Below, one piece after another: positions 24,083 through 32,359 of a stretch of DNA of 32,359 nucleotides. The position numbers and the translations under genes were made by a program. This stretch comes from Eubacterium sp. (GTDB lineage: Bacteria; Bacillota; Clostridia; Lachnospirales; Lachnospiraceae). The notes beneath the pieces are model-generated. The model ran no database searches, was not told the origin of the DNA, and was given only the letters and a program-made list of their open reading frames with translations. Each line of letters opens with the position of its first letter. Positions within the stretch are counted from its first letter, which is position 1. The stretch covers positions 1 to 32,359 of the forward strand of contig JAILGP010000075.1 of the NCBI GenBank assembly GCA_024696635.1, read 5' to 3'.

Positions 24083-26473
24083 CTACTCTTCGGTGATCAT
24101 CTCCACCGGTATCAGTTTGTTGATTTTTCGTCCTGCCAGGGCGGATGTGATAAGGGCGATTCCTATGATTCCTACAACCACAAGCACGATCCAGGTAAAG
24201 GACAAGGTAAATGCAATCTTTTGAATACCCATATAGGAAAGTACCAGTTTAACCACATTCTTTCCTGCCTCTTTTGAAAGAAGGGCGCCGATCAGACAGC
24301 CGGTTATAACAGCCGGAAGATTTGTCAGTGCAATCTGGCTTACAAGCTCCCTGGATGTCATTCCAAGAGCCTTACTTATTCCGTATCCTCTATATTCCCT
24401 TGAAATCTTAGCTCGGATTATAAGAGACTCAACAAATATAACTATAAATATGGTAAGTATGGATATGAACATACAGACCATTTTCATTGAAGCAGACAGC
24501 CCATCTATTGTAGACTTCAAAAGATCCTCAGAATTTGACACAGTTAAACTTAGTCCATTATCTTCATTAAACCTATCCACTGTTTTTTCAAATTCTTCGT
24601 AACTTACACCTTCTTCCAATGTAGTGAAATAATTATACGTACTTATGTCCAAACCCAGTCTTTGGGCTCCTTCCAGATTTAGGGTAAGGGTTGTTCCGGC
24701 ATTCATCATACGCTGATTAATACCTGTTACCAGATAATCTTTTTCCGTCTTTCCGAAACTCAGCTTAACCACATCTCCTACTTTTATATCCATTATATCT
24801 GCAACTGCCCCGGTAACCATTAGTTCATTCTCTTTCTCAGGAAAACGCCCTTCAACCATGACTGTATTCTGGGTATATTTAAAATCGTCATTGATTATAG
24901 TACTATACTTCTGCTCCAAGCCTTTATAGGAGATATTGACATTACTCATCACTTGAACCAAAACATTGTCTACTCCCTCAAGCTTTCTTATTTCTTCCTC
25001 ATGTCCTGCTTCTCCGTATATGCCTGCATCTCCAAATTCAAAGCCCATATACTGAAATGCTCCTTCCGGATTAAGACTAAAATTCTCCATAAGTCCAAAT
25101 CCCAGTAATGTGGAAATGGTAAGTACTACCATAATTAAGCATAATATAACATTTTTCTTAAAGCCTCCAAATGTATCCTTCAGGGATAGCACTACGGAAA
25201 CGGGCAGGCTGCATCCTTCAAAGGCAAAGTAATTCTTCTTAAAATTATGAGTATTGATGCCGCCTCTCAAAGCGTCAAGAACAGTTATTTTATTATATTT
25301 CCTGCTGATCATTCTGACTGTTACAAAAATCAGTAGTAATATAAAGATTGCAACCATTAATGGAAGGATTAAACTTTTGCTTCCTTCGGCTGTAATTCCC
25401 AGGAGGCCGGTAAAGAAAATATCAAACCCGGGATATGATAGATATCCGGCACCGATACCCAGTATAACAGCCACTCCGCCGACCAGCATAAGCTGGGTGG
25501 TAAGGGCCGCCTTAAGCTCCTTAATCGTATAACCACTCGCCTCAAGAATTCCTGTATTCTTCATATTTTTCTGTATAAAATCATTGATACTGAAGGATAT
25601 AATAACCAAAGCAATCACCAGGATAATAATGGCAAAAAGTATGATCATAGCCATAACAAGTGACGGAAGCATCTGATTGCCCCAACCGATGAGACCCCAA
25701 TTGACATCTAAAGAAATGTCACTTCTTTTACCGGGATTACCATCCTTATATTCTTCAATATTTTTATTATAGTTTTCAACTATGTCTTTTTCTATTTTAT
25801 CAAGCTCTGCTCTTTCTGTTTCATCGGACTTACACCTAAATTGAATATCTTTTATTACCGTTCCAATGGGAACATCCTCATCATTATATATCCTGCTATA
25901 CATTTCATCCGATATATATACCTGATAAACGCTTATTGACATAGAAGAACAAAAATAAGGATTTTCATTGTAGCCTGCTACATTAAATTCATAGATTTCA
26001 TCTCCAAGCTTCATTTCTAATGTATCGCCAACAGCAAAAATGCTTTTCATGTAAAGAGGTACCAATATATCATTTTCCTTTAAGCTTAGGTCCTCCGGCA
26101 GTACATCCATAATAGTGGGATCCTCATCAAAGCTTTCCAGCTGAAATTGATAGCTTTTATATTTTTCCTCCCCCTTTTTTCTATATTCAGCTGTCACATT
26201 AAGGGTAGGCATAGCTTCATATTCTTCTATGCCATTATCCTTAATAGCATCCTCCATACAAGCCACGCAATCCTTATCATCACTTAACTGAAATATAATC
26301 TTAGGACCGTTTACCTCCTCCAGCTTCCTGTCAAATACTGTGGAAATGCTGTAAAATGCGGAGACGGATAAAAATATTAAAAATGTGGATAGGAAGGTGA
26401 GGATGAAAAATGTTATCATATCACCTTTTTGCTTCTTTATATTATTCCTGGCTATAAAAAATAATTTATACAT
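24083..26473 (-). CDS. ABC exporter permease with FtsX/MacB-type domains
   Basis: 796 residues. A first helix (about 18-45) is followed by a large extracytoplasmic domain (about 50-265), a cluster of three helices (about 270-390), an amphipathic stretch, a second helix near 435, a second outside domain (about 460-680), and three C-terminal helices. This is the duplicated FtsX arrangement of peptide- and lipoprotein-type exporters (MacB/SalY/BceB superfamily). It pairs with the ATPase 32 nt upstream; GAGGGAG precedes the start. Followed by a regulator and kinase, it is likely an antimicrobial-peptide resistance or sensing exporter; the substrate is unknown. Confidence 0.9.
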   Translation of the reverse strand: MYKLFFIARNNIKKQKGDMITFFILTFLSTFLIFLSVSAFYSISTVFDRKLEEVNGPKIIFQLSDDKDCVACMEDAIKDNGIEEYEAMPTLNVTAEYRKKGEEKYKSYQFQLESFDEDPTIMDVLPEDLSLKENDILVPLYMKSIFAVGDTLEMKLGDEIYEFNVAGYNENPYFCSSMSISVYQVYISDEMYSRIYNDEDVPIGTVIKDIQFRCKSDETERAELDKIEKDIVENYNKNIEEYKDGNPGKRSDISLDVNWGLIGWGNQMLPSLVMAMIILFAIIILVIALVIISFSINDFIQKNMKNTGILEASGYTIKELKAALTTQLMLVGGVAVILGIGAGYLSYPGFDIFFTGLLGITAEGSKSLILPLMVAIFILLLIFVTVRMISRKYNKITVLDALRGGINTHNFKKNYFAFEGCSLPVSVVLSLKDTFGGFKKNVILCLIMVVLTISTLLGFGLMENFSLNPEGAFQYMGFEFGDAGIYGEAGHEEEIRKLEGVDNVLVQVMSNVNISYKGLEQKYSTIINDDFKYTQNTVMVEGRFPEKENELMVTGAVADIMDIKVGDVVKLSFGKTEKDYLVTGINQRMMNAGTTLTLNLEGAQRLGLDISTYNYFTTLEEGVSYEEFEKTVDRFNEDNGLSLTVSNSEDLLKSTIDGLSASMKMVCMFISILTIFIVIFVESLIIRAKISREYRGYGISKALGMTSRELVSQIALTNLPAVITGCLIGALLSKEAGKNVVKLVLSYMGIQKIAFTLSFTWIVLVVVGIIGIALITSALAGRKINKLIPVEMITEE

Positions 26474-26505
26474 AATGCTCCCTCGCTAATTAATATCTAT
26501 ATAAT

Positions 26506-27336
26506 TTACCATCCCATATCCTGGAGGAAATCTTTAAGTTTTCTGTGTCTTTCGATTGCCTCTTGCTGAGCAGGATTTGCTTCATCCTTATAATCACCAA
26601 GATATGGTCCCAGATCACATTCGTCCGATATTACTCCGTCTGAAAGATAGATTACTCTGTTTCCTCTCTCAGCTGCCATAAGCGTATGTGTAACCATTAC
26701 TATGCTCTGTCCCTCATTATTTAAGTCACTTAAAATGTCCAGAACATTTATAGTATTCTGAGAATTAAGAGCACCTGTTGGTTCATCTGCAAAGAGAACC
26801 TCCGGGCTGTTTATAACTCCCCTTACAACAGCAACTCTCTGCTGCTGACCGCCTGAAAGCTGGGTAGGGAATTTTTTATAATCCTGCTCAGTAATCTCAA
26901 CCTTCTTAAAAAGTTTTTTAGTTTTCTCCGCCAGTGCCGCCCTATCCTTAGTTCTGAGAAGCCCACTGACCATCACATTATCCATGGCACTCATGGAATC
27001 ATTCAGGTAATTCTGCTGGAAAACAAAGCCTGTATGGTTTCTTCTAAATAGAGCCAGCTTGTCGTTGGAAAACTTGGAGATTTCTATTGCATTTCCAGAC
27101 TTCTTAAAGTACTTTGAATCATCCTTCACATGGTAGGTTACAGTTCCAAGGGAAGGTCTGTCCATTCCAGAGAGGGCATAAAGCAGAGTAGATTTACCCG
27201 AACCCGAATTCCCCATTATTACCGTAAAATCACCTTTATATATATCTAAGTTAAGATTCTTAAGAACGTGCTGCTGCACTGATTCATTTGAAAATGTTTT
27301 TGACAGTTCCTTTGCTGTGAGTATTATATCTTTCAT
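26506..27336 (-). CDS. ABC exporter ATP-binding protein
   Basis: 276 residues with Walker A GNSGSGKST (about 42-50), Q-loop near VFQQNYLN, signature LSGGQQQRVAV, Walker B VLFADEPTGA and H-loop VTHTLMAAERG. It belongs to the MacB/LolD-like class that energises FtsX-type permeases. A C-terminal extension of about 45 residues ends in KDFLQDMGW, and the remnant at 21941-22087 shares this ending. Start supported by AAAGGAG. It is the first gene of the operon with permease, regulator and kinase. Confidence 0.95.
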   Translation of the reverse strand: MKDIILTAKELSKTFSNESVQQHVLKNLNLDIYKGDFTVIMGNSGSGKSTLLYALSGMDRPSLGTVTYHVKDDSKYFKKSGNAIEISKFSNDKLALFRRNHTGFVFQQNYLNDSMSAMDNVMVSGLLRTKDRAALAEKTKKLFKKVEITEQDYKKFPTQLSGGQQQRVAVVRGVINSPEVLFADEPTGALNSQNTINVLDILSDLNNEGQSIVMVTHTLMAAERGNRVIYLSDGVISDECDLGPYLGDYKDEANPAQQEAIERHRKLKDFLQDMGW

Positions 27337-27508
27337 TAAAAGCTCCTTTCACTTTTACTTATTATTTCTTGTTATGACTTATTAAGAATATCTCCAAAGA
27401 CATACCATATCCTTGTGACTCTAATATACATGATATAAATCTTAAAGTCTTAATCTGATTCTTCCTTATTTCTTAAATGATTCTAAATTACTACGCATTC
27501 TGAAAATG
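27337..27508. promoter_or_regulatory. Regulatory region of the ABC/two-component operon with TCTTAA repeats
   Basis: 172 nt between the upstream terminator and the ATPase start. Three TCTTAA hexamers (plus strand) lie at 27440, 27448 and 27471. Repeated hexamers are typical targets for OmpR-type regulators, so these may bind the regulator encoded at 23257-23994. The motif is AT-rich and short, so chance cannot be excluded. Confidence 0.3.
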
Positions 27509-27546
27509 AAAAAACCTCCGGGAGTCTTTTCCCCCGAAGGTTTTTA
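27509..27546 (-). terminator. Terminator of the second ABC exporter operon
   Basis: AACCTCCGGG (27513-27522) pairs with CCCGAAGGTT (27533-27542), ten pairs with one G-U. On the minus strand a TTTTTT run follows. It lies about 40 nt after the permease stop at 27582. The plus strand also has TTTTT, so it may work both ways. Confidence 0.8.
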
Positions 27547-27581
27547 TACGTTATATTAATAGTTTCACATTAATTATTCTA

Positions 27582-30335
27582 CTACTCTACATTTTTTAAT
27601 GCTTCGTCCATTGGAACTCGTTTGATTCGATTATAATCCATGAACATTACTACCAGATAAGCTACAAATATAAACACAAATTCTATAATAAAACAATCTG
27701 GAGTCATTACATAATTAAACCAGCCTTCCATATCCATGATATAACTTCTAAAGAAGACTCCCATAGCAAAATAACCAACTATCATCCCAATTATACAGGC
27801 TATAAATACAACAATAGTTGTTGATGTTAAATAGAGAGAACTGATTTCTTTATTCTCATACCCCAGGATTTTTACCATTGAGATAGCATTTTCATTTTTC
27901 TCAATAATAATCTTAGTTAAAAGATATGTAAGTACCGCAGACAATATAACACATACATATTTAAATATTTTCATGTATCCACCAATAGAATGATCCAACT
28001 GACGAGATATCTTAAGGATGTCATCCTCAGTGATTGTAGTTGCTATATACTTTTCTTCAATACCTTTTATCTCTTCATTTGCCATGAAACCGGTAAAATA
28101 ATCTTCATCTTCATCCATTAGTTCCCGGTAATTTTCTATTGGAACAAATACCGAAAGAGAACCTGCATAGTCATAAATGTCCTTAACCTTTAATGTATAA
28201 GACTGGTTTTCATATTTTTCTTTAAGTTCAAATGTATCTCCAGTTTCAAGTCCATATTTTTCTGCAAATGATGTGGATACATATACTTCATCTGGCTCTA
28301 AATCAGACTGAATATCTATATATTTACTATCTTTCTCTATTCCATATACAGAAATACTTTCACTTCTATCTTTAAATTCATAATCCAGACTCTTCATGGC
28401 GAATTTTTCTGCAGAAGCTGTCGTTGTTTTAATCGGATTATCATCATCATCCTCAATAGTTTTAAGTATCACCTGATATTTTGCAAACATCATATCAGTA
28501 ATATTTTCCTTATAACTATCCAAGGACTTTGGAAATCCAACACAGAAAGACATCATCAGCATAACAAATCCTATTCCGACAACAAGTACAAGATAATTTG
28601 GTATATTCTGGAAAAGTATGCGTAGTCTGAATCGTCTAAGGAATGTCCATCTAGGAAGCCTCATCGCTTTCTTTCTCTTTGTTTTCTTAAGGTCATGTCT
28701 TAAGAATTTAAGTGGAGATATTCTCATCATCCTTACTATTACAAAAAGATTTATCACAAACATTATAATAACTGGAACGACTGTTGTTTTAACAAATGCA
28801 TCTGAATTCCAGTAGGTTTCATAAGTTGGCAAACTGTAGCTGTTATAATACATTCCTATTACAACTTCCTTTAATACAGTATAACCAAGTATATTTCCTA
28901 TAATTGCAGCAAGCAATGTTACCAGCACAGGCATAGTCATATAATGTATGATCAATTCATTTTTAGTATATCCCGATGCTCTAAGAGTACCTATTACTGC
29001 CGCTTCCTTTGTTATAGTATTGCTAATGGTTATAGCAAAGATAAATGATAATACTGCTATAAGTATATAAAGCATGATTCCTGATATGGCCATATCTCCG
29101 CCCAGGTCATTTTCGGCAAAATGAATAGCCTGATTCGAATAATTAGGAAGGAATCCTTTAACTTCCATATCATTTACAGCGGTCTGGGTAATAAGCGCTT
29201 CCATAACATTTTCTGATAGAACCTTTTCCTCTATTTCATCAGCTGGCTTTTTATCATATACCCATGCATAGTTATACTTAATACTTTTATCTATTCTCTC
29301 AAATCCTTCATCATTAACCAGCGCAACATTAAAATTAATTGCATCAAACATACTGTCAGTTGGTTTCTCAAACAGAGTACTATAATTAACTAGTGCTATA
29401 AGGGCTGTGACCTTAAAATCTTTTCCGGCTACACTTATTATATCTCCAACTTTAACCCCAACATTATCAGCATGCATTCTATCGATTGCTATTTCCGATT
29501 CAGTTTTTGGCATATTTCCTTCATGGATACTATATAAGTCTACATCTTTTCTATCTTTATAGATTCTTATCTTGCCATCCTTTTTACCATCCAGATCATT
29601 ATCTTCTATGGTATCCATATAAAAGTTTTCATATATCTTAATTGGGACAGCCTCATAATCCGGATTGTTCAGATTATACTTATCGACTGCCTTGTCATAT
29701 TCTTCATTTATAGTTTTTTCAACTTCTTTATAGGCTTCTTCTTTTGCATCTTCTAATATATTGTCATACTCATCTTCCATGAATTTATCATAAGCTTCTT
29801 TATAAGCATCTTCATAGTATTCATCTAATGCTTTCTGAAGATTCTCATCGACAATATCCTGAATCTGCTTTTCCTTATCTGTTTCAGATACAGTAACCCC
29901 CATTGCCTCATACTGAGCAATCTGGGCCTCTACTCCCTCTGTAGCCTGACTTCTAACTTGTTCTTCTATCCCCTCTTTTACAGCCTTCTCAATTTCTCCA
30001 GGTATTTCCTCATCTACAGCTTTTTTTACTTCTTTATCAGCCTCTTTATAACCTTCTTCCAATAAATATTTCTTTATATCAGCCTTCTCACCTTTTTCGA
30101 GAGCTTCCTTCATCTCATTGCTGATTTTTTCATCAATCTCAAAACATCCATCTTCCAGATTATATTCAACGGTTTTCTTCTCGGCTGATTTAAGCATGCT
30201 ATTATTAGCCACATACATACCGGATATAAATCCAATCATAATTATTAAAAATAACGCTATAACCAAATACTTCTGCCATTCACCAAAGAGCTCTCTAGGA
30301 ACTCTTTTCTTAAGTGGGTTTTTAACCTTATTCAT
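27582..30335 (-). CDS. ABC exporter permease with FtsX domains and long extracellular coiled coil
   Basis: 917 residues. After the first helix (about 24-45) comes an unusually long, Glu/Lys/Ala-rich helical region (about 55-225) predicted to form an extracellular coiled coil, then a compact domain (about 225-400), three helices of the first FtsX unit (about 415-545), a basic cytoplasmic loop (RHDLKKTKRKKAMRLPRW), a helix near 580, a second outside domain and three final helices. An extracellular coiled coil on an FtsX-type permease recalls proteins that reach into the wall and activate hydrolases or capture substrates; that link is inference. The start follows AAAGGG. The partner ATPase lies 56 nt upstream. 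Confidence 0.88.
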   Translation of the reverse strand: MNKVKNPLKKRVPRELFGEWQKYLVIALFLIIMIGFISGMYVANNSMLKSAEKKTVEYNLEDGCFEIDEKISNEMKEALEKGEKADIKKYLLEEGYKEADKEVKKAVDEEIPGEIEKAVKEGIEEQVRSQATEGVEAQIAQYEAMGVTVSETDKEKQIQDIVDENLQKALDEYYEDAYKEAYDKFMEDEYDNILEDAKEEAYKEVEKTINEEYDKAVDKYNLNNPDYEAVPIKIYENFYMDTIEDNDLDGKKDGKIRIYKDRKDVDLYSIHEGNMPKTESEIAIDRMHADNVGVKVGDIISVAGKDFKVTALIALVNYSTLFEKPTDSMFDAINFNVALVNDEGFERIDKSIKYNYAWVYDKKPADEIEEKVLSENVMEALITQTAVNDMEVKGFLPNYSNQAIHFAENDLGGDMAISGIMLYILIAVLSFIFAITISNTITKEAAVIGTLRASGYTKNELIIHYMTMPVLVTLLAAIIGNILGYTVLKEVVIGMYYNSYSLPTYETYWNSDAFVKTTVVPVIIMFVINLFVIVRMMRISPLKFLRHDLKKTKRKKAMRLPRWTFLRRFRLRILFQNIPNYLVLVVGIGFVMLMMSFCVGFPKSLDSYKENITDMMFAKYQVILKTIEDDDDNPIKTTTASAEKFAMKSLDYEFKDRSESISVYGIEKDSKYIDIQSDLEPDEVYVSTSFAEKYGLETGDTFELKEKYENQSYTLKVKDIYDYAGSLSVFVPIENYRELMDEDEDYFTGFMANEEIKGIEEKYIATTITEDDILKISRQLDHSIGGYMKIFKYVCVILSAVLTYLLTKIIIEKNENAISMVKILGYENKEISSLYLTSTTIVVFIACIIGMIVGYFAMGVFFRSYIMDMEGWFNYVMTPDCFIIEFVFIFVAYLVVMFMDYNRIKRVPMDEALKNVE

Positions 30336-30391
30336 ATTTTTCCCTTTCTAAAATCTGCTAATGAGGTTTACGCAGATACCACTCAAGTAAC

Positions 30392-31108
30392 TTACCATTC
30401 AAGATTAACTGCAGATATTTTGTTCTCATTTATATTATTATGTCTTACTACTCCGTCACGTAATTTGATCACATGATCCGCCATATTTTTAATTGCCTCA
30501 TTATGTGTAACCATAATTATTGTATTTCCATATTTATTATTTACTTCTTCTATTAATTTCAGGATTTCTTTAGAAGTATTATAGTCAAGAGCTCCTGTAG
30601 GCTCATCGCATAAAAGAATATCAGGATTTTTAACTATGGCACGACCTATTGAAACTCTCTGCTGCTGACCACCAGATAACTGATTGGGAAGTTTATGACG
30701 ATGTTTATAAAGTCCCAGAGTTTCTAATAGTTCGTCAATATCCAGTGGGTTATCTGAAAGATACGCTCCAACTTCAATATTTTCTTTAACATTGAGATTA
30801 GGTATAAGATTATACATCTGGAATACATATCCCAAATGCTTACGACGATACTGGGTAAGTCCTTTTTCTCCCATATCCTCTAACTTGTCACCATTAATTG
30901 AAATATAGCCAGAATCTGGATTATCTATTCCCCCTATTATATTAAGTAGTGTTGATTTACCAGATCCTGATGGACCAAGAAGAACACAAAATTCGCCCTT
31001 GGACACTGTAAAATCCATACCCTTCAGAACTTCCTGTCTAGACTCACCTGATCCAAATCCTTTTTTTAAATCAACTATTTCTAGAAATTTTTTTTCATCT
31101 TCTGACAT
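30392..31108 (-). CDS. ABC exporter ATP-binding protein
   Basis: 238 residues, standard length for MacB/LolD-type ATPases: Walker A GPSGSGKST, Q-loop YVFQMYNLIPN, signature LSGGQQQRVSI, Walker B ILLCDEPTGALD and H-loop VTHNEAIKNMA. Start supported by AAAGGAGGG. It is the first gene after a ~230-nt leader containing a very large hairpin and T-run, so expression is likely governed by read-through of that terminator. It pairs with the coiled-coil permease at 27582-30335. Confidence 0.95.
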   Translation of the reverse strand: MSEDEKKFLEIVDLKKGFGSGESRQEVLKGMDFTVSKGEFCVLLGPSGSGKSTLLNIIGGIDNPDSGYISINGDKLEDMGEKGLTQYRRKHLGYVFQMYNLIPNLNVKENIEVGAYLSDNPLDIDELLETLGLYKHRHKLPNQLSGGQQQRVSIGRAIVKNPDILLCDEPTGALDYNTSKEILKLIEEVNNKYGNTIIMVTHNEAIKNMADHVIKLRDGVVRHNNINENKISAVNLEW

Positions 31109-31342
31109 AATGTCCCTCCTTTATATTATTTAAATTTATGATAAAAAAAGAGACCTGCATGCAAACATACACATACTAAATATTTAGTATGCATATGTTT
31201 GCAAGCAAGTCTCGTTTATTACTTATAAACCGAATTACAAGTCTATGAATATGAATGAATTTTCATAATCATTTCAAACCTGCAACTGAGATGACGATAA
31301 TATAAAACAGTTTATATCACTGAAAACTACTCCCTCGTTTGC
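31109..31342 (-). promoter_or_regulatory. Long leader of the second ABC exporter operon
   Basis: About 234 nt of untranslated mRNA between the predicted start site and the ATPase start. Features in transcript order: GAACGAGCAAACGAGGGAG near the 5' end, a small CAGT/ACTG hairpin, a nine-codon frame starting ATGATTATG (about 31262-31233) without a good ribosome binding site, a GTTTAT/ATAAAC hairpin, and the giant hairpin with T-run. This layout fits transcription attenuation by a riboswitch, protein or leader peptide. I do not recognise a known class. Confidence 0.5.
31141..31214 (-). terminator. Giant leader hairpin with T-run, probable attenuator
   Basis: A 64-nt inverted repeat at 31150-31213: 27 of 31 positions pair, mismatches are isolated or in a 2-nt bulge, and the centre is ACTAAATATTTAGT. 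On the minus strand it is followed by seven T (31149-31143) and lies 33 nt before the ATPase start. It should terminate transcription efficiently unless disrupted. It is 310 nt from the upstream gene and downstream of a good promoter, so it is more than a simple gene-end terminator. Confidence 0.7.
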
Positions 31343-31348
31343 TCGTTC

Positions 31349-31377
31349 AAATTATCATATTTATATATATTTGTCAA
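31349..31377 (-). promoter_or_regulatory. Strong promoter of the second ABC exporter operon
   Basis: On the minus strand TTGACA (31377-31372), a 17-nt spacer and TAATTT (31354-31349). The -35 is a perfect match. Transcription would start near 31342 and produce the long leader. Confidence 0.7.
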
Positions 31378-31522
31378 ATAAAAATCTTTATGAATGTATT
31401 ATCCTTATAATCAGAAAAGAGTATTCCTATGGAACTTGTACTGATATACTCAACAATCTGGTTCACAAAGTATATCTCCACTATTTGACAAGCCATGATT
31501 CCACCTTACTGTCATAAAATCA

Positions 31523-32359
31523 TTACCTCAATTTGTACTTAGTATATTTCCCCCCACAGTACTTGTAGATTTTTCCCTTGCTGACTAGCTTCTTTATTTC
31601 GGAATATGCCTGATCCGGAGTTATCTTTAAAAGTTCTGCCACGTCCTGTTTAGTAATAAACCCATCCTGCGCCCCTGCAAGCTTAATAATCATTTCAGGA
31701 TAAGCAACTCTATCTATACCTGTTTGTCTCACATACTGAATACTTCTATTGTTTTCTTTATACACTTTCACAGAAAGAATATATGATCTTGATTTACCAC
31801 TTCCTACGCCTTCCACAAGTCCATCTTCAATCAAGTTTTCTATAGCTCCCAGCAGTTTACCCTCTGCCAAATGAGTCATTTCTGCGATACGCTCTATCGT
31901 AAGTCGTTTTTCATTCTTTAATAATGAAAGAATCATCAAAGCATAGATTGACAATGGTTTTCCTAATCTATTTTGCTCATCTGCAATAAATTTTGTAAAA
32001 GTGTCATCTGCTTTTGCTCTTTGAATGAACAACCTAACATTCGTGCTTGTTGTTTCAGAATAGTCCGGCCAAGGTCTTCCGTATATAATAGAGCCCTCAT
32101 ATATACGGTCTATACCGCGTCCGGTCTTTTCAGCAAGTCCAATTCGTTTTAATGCATCTGCAAGTGCAGGATTTTTACCATGAGGTTCTACAGTTAGTAA
32201 GTTTTCTAATGTCACCCCGTCAATAAACCCACCAGGGCTGCTTATAGTCATTCCCTCATCATCGATCAGCACCCTCACAGTTCCCAACATGGTATAATCC
32301 CTGTGACAAAAAGCATTAATCAATCCCTCACGAAATGCTGCTTTGTCAAATTCCGGCAC
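31523..32359 (-). CDS. ATP-binding protein with RecG-like C-terminal HATPase_c_4 and winged helix (5'-truncated)
   Basis: The frame runs off the window end; the codon at the edge is GTG but is unlikely to be the start. The visible 279 codons begin inside a HATPase_c_4 domain (REGLINAFCHRDYT, ISSPGGFIDGVTLENLL, NPALADALKRIGLAEKTGRG), followed by a linker and two helix-turn-helix-like segments (LTIERIAEMTHLAEGKLLGA and ITKQDVAELLKITPDQA). Full-length relatives usually start with an AlbA_2/Schlafen-like putative DNA-binding domain, which would lie outside the window. These proteins are often annotated as transcriptional regulators and are common in mobile or defence-rich regions, but no such neighbour is seen here. 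Function unproven. Confidence 0.8.
   Translation of the reverse strand: MPEFDKAAFREGLINAFCHRDYTMLGTVRVLIDDEGMTISSPGGFIDGVTLENLLTVEPHGKNPALADALKRIGLAEKTGRGIDRIYEGSIIYGRPWPDYSETTSTNVRLFIQRAKADDTFTKFIADEQNRLGKPLSIYALMILSLLKNEKRLTIERIAEMTHLAEGKLLGAIENLIEDGLVEGVGSGKSRSYILSVKVYKENNRSIQYVRQTGIDRVAYPEMIIKLAGAQDGFITKQDVAELLKITPDQAYSEIKKLVSKGKIYKYCGGKYTKYKLR

Noticed and set aside
31233-31262. Nine-codon leader peptide (ATGATTATG start) in the ABC leader
   Set aside because: The ribosome binding site is poor and the frame is very short; mentioned in the leader entry but not called as a gene.

Overview
The window looks like chromosome from a low-GC Firmicute of the Lachnospiraceae, close to Butyrivibrio/Pseudobutyrivibrio. 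The basis is AT-rich DNA with AGGAGG-type ribosome binding sites, a Na+-pump decarboxylase pair, a cytoplasmic GH10 xylanase, a YdiF-type CoA-transferase, AgrC/AgrA-like and BceRS-like signalling, and FtsX-type ABC exporters. The genus is inferred from gene content, not from any marker gene. I see no rRNA, tRNA, CRISPR array, transposase or integrase.

Layout. 1-1870 (+): extended -10 promoter, oadB-like and oadG-like sodium-pump subunits, then a bidirectional terminator. 1924-12553 (-): six envelope and signalling genes. In transcription order they are a LytTR response regulator, a GHKL (AgrC-like) kinase, an LtaS-like sulfatase-fold enzyme, a membrane-anchored phage-tail-lysozyme-like protein, a fused substrate-binding/permease protein with permuted lobes, and a hybrid histidine kinase with HPt. 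Diverging from the regulator, at 12724-12978 (+), are a tandem 20-bp repeat abutting a promoter, a strong ribosome binding site, a 41-codon reading frame resembling an AgrD precursor, and a terminator. 13003-14202 (-): GH10 xylanase. 14512-15915 (+): MATE exporter. 16192-17394 (-): DUF1294-metallophosphoesterase-PASTA fusion. 17842-19047 (-): membrane-anchored XRE regulator. 19320-20009 (-): AlkZ-related protein, preceded by a short structured RNA driven by a perfect consensus promoter. 20286-21812 (-): CoA-transferase. 21941-27336 (-): ABC ATPase, ABC permease, OmpR-type regulator, kinase and the tail of a lost second ABC ATPase. 27582-31377 (-): second ABC exporter behind a leader carrying a huge hairpin/terminator. 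31523-32359 (-): 5'-cut ATP-binding wHTH protein.

How it fits together. The most interesting part is the agr-like locus. A peptide gene with an AIP-like core sits behind paired repeats placed where a LytTR regulator normally binds, divergent from a LytTR/GHKL pair. Cell-wall genes (LtaS-like, lysozyme-like) follow that pair on the same strand, so peptide signalling may be tied to envelope remodelling. No AgrB-like processing protease is in the window. The right half is dominated by two exporters of the antimicrobial-peptide-resistance type, one with its own two-component system and one with a leader that appears to be controlled by transcription attenuation.
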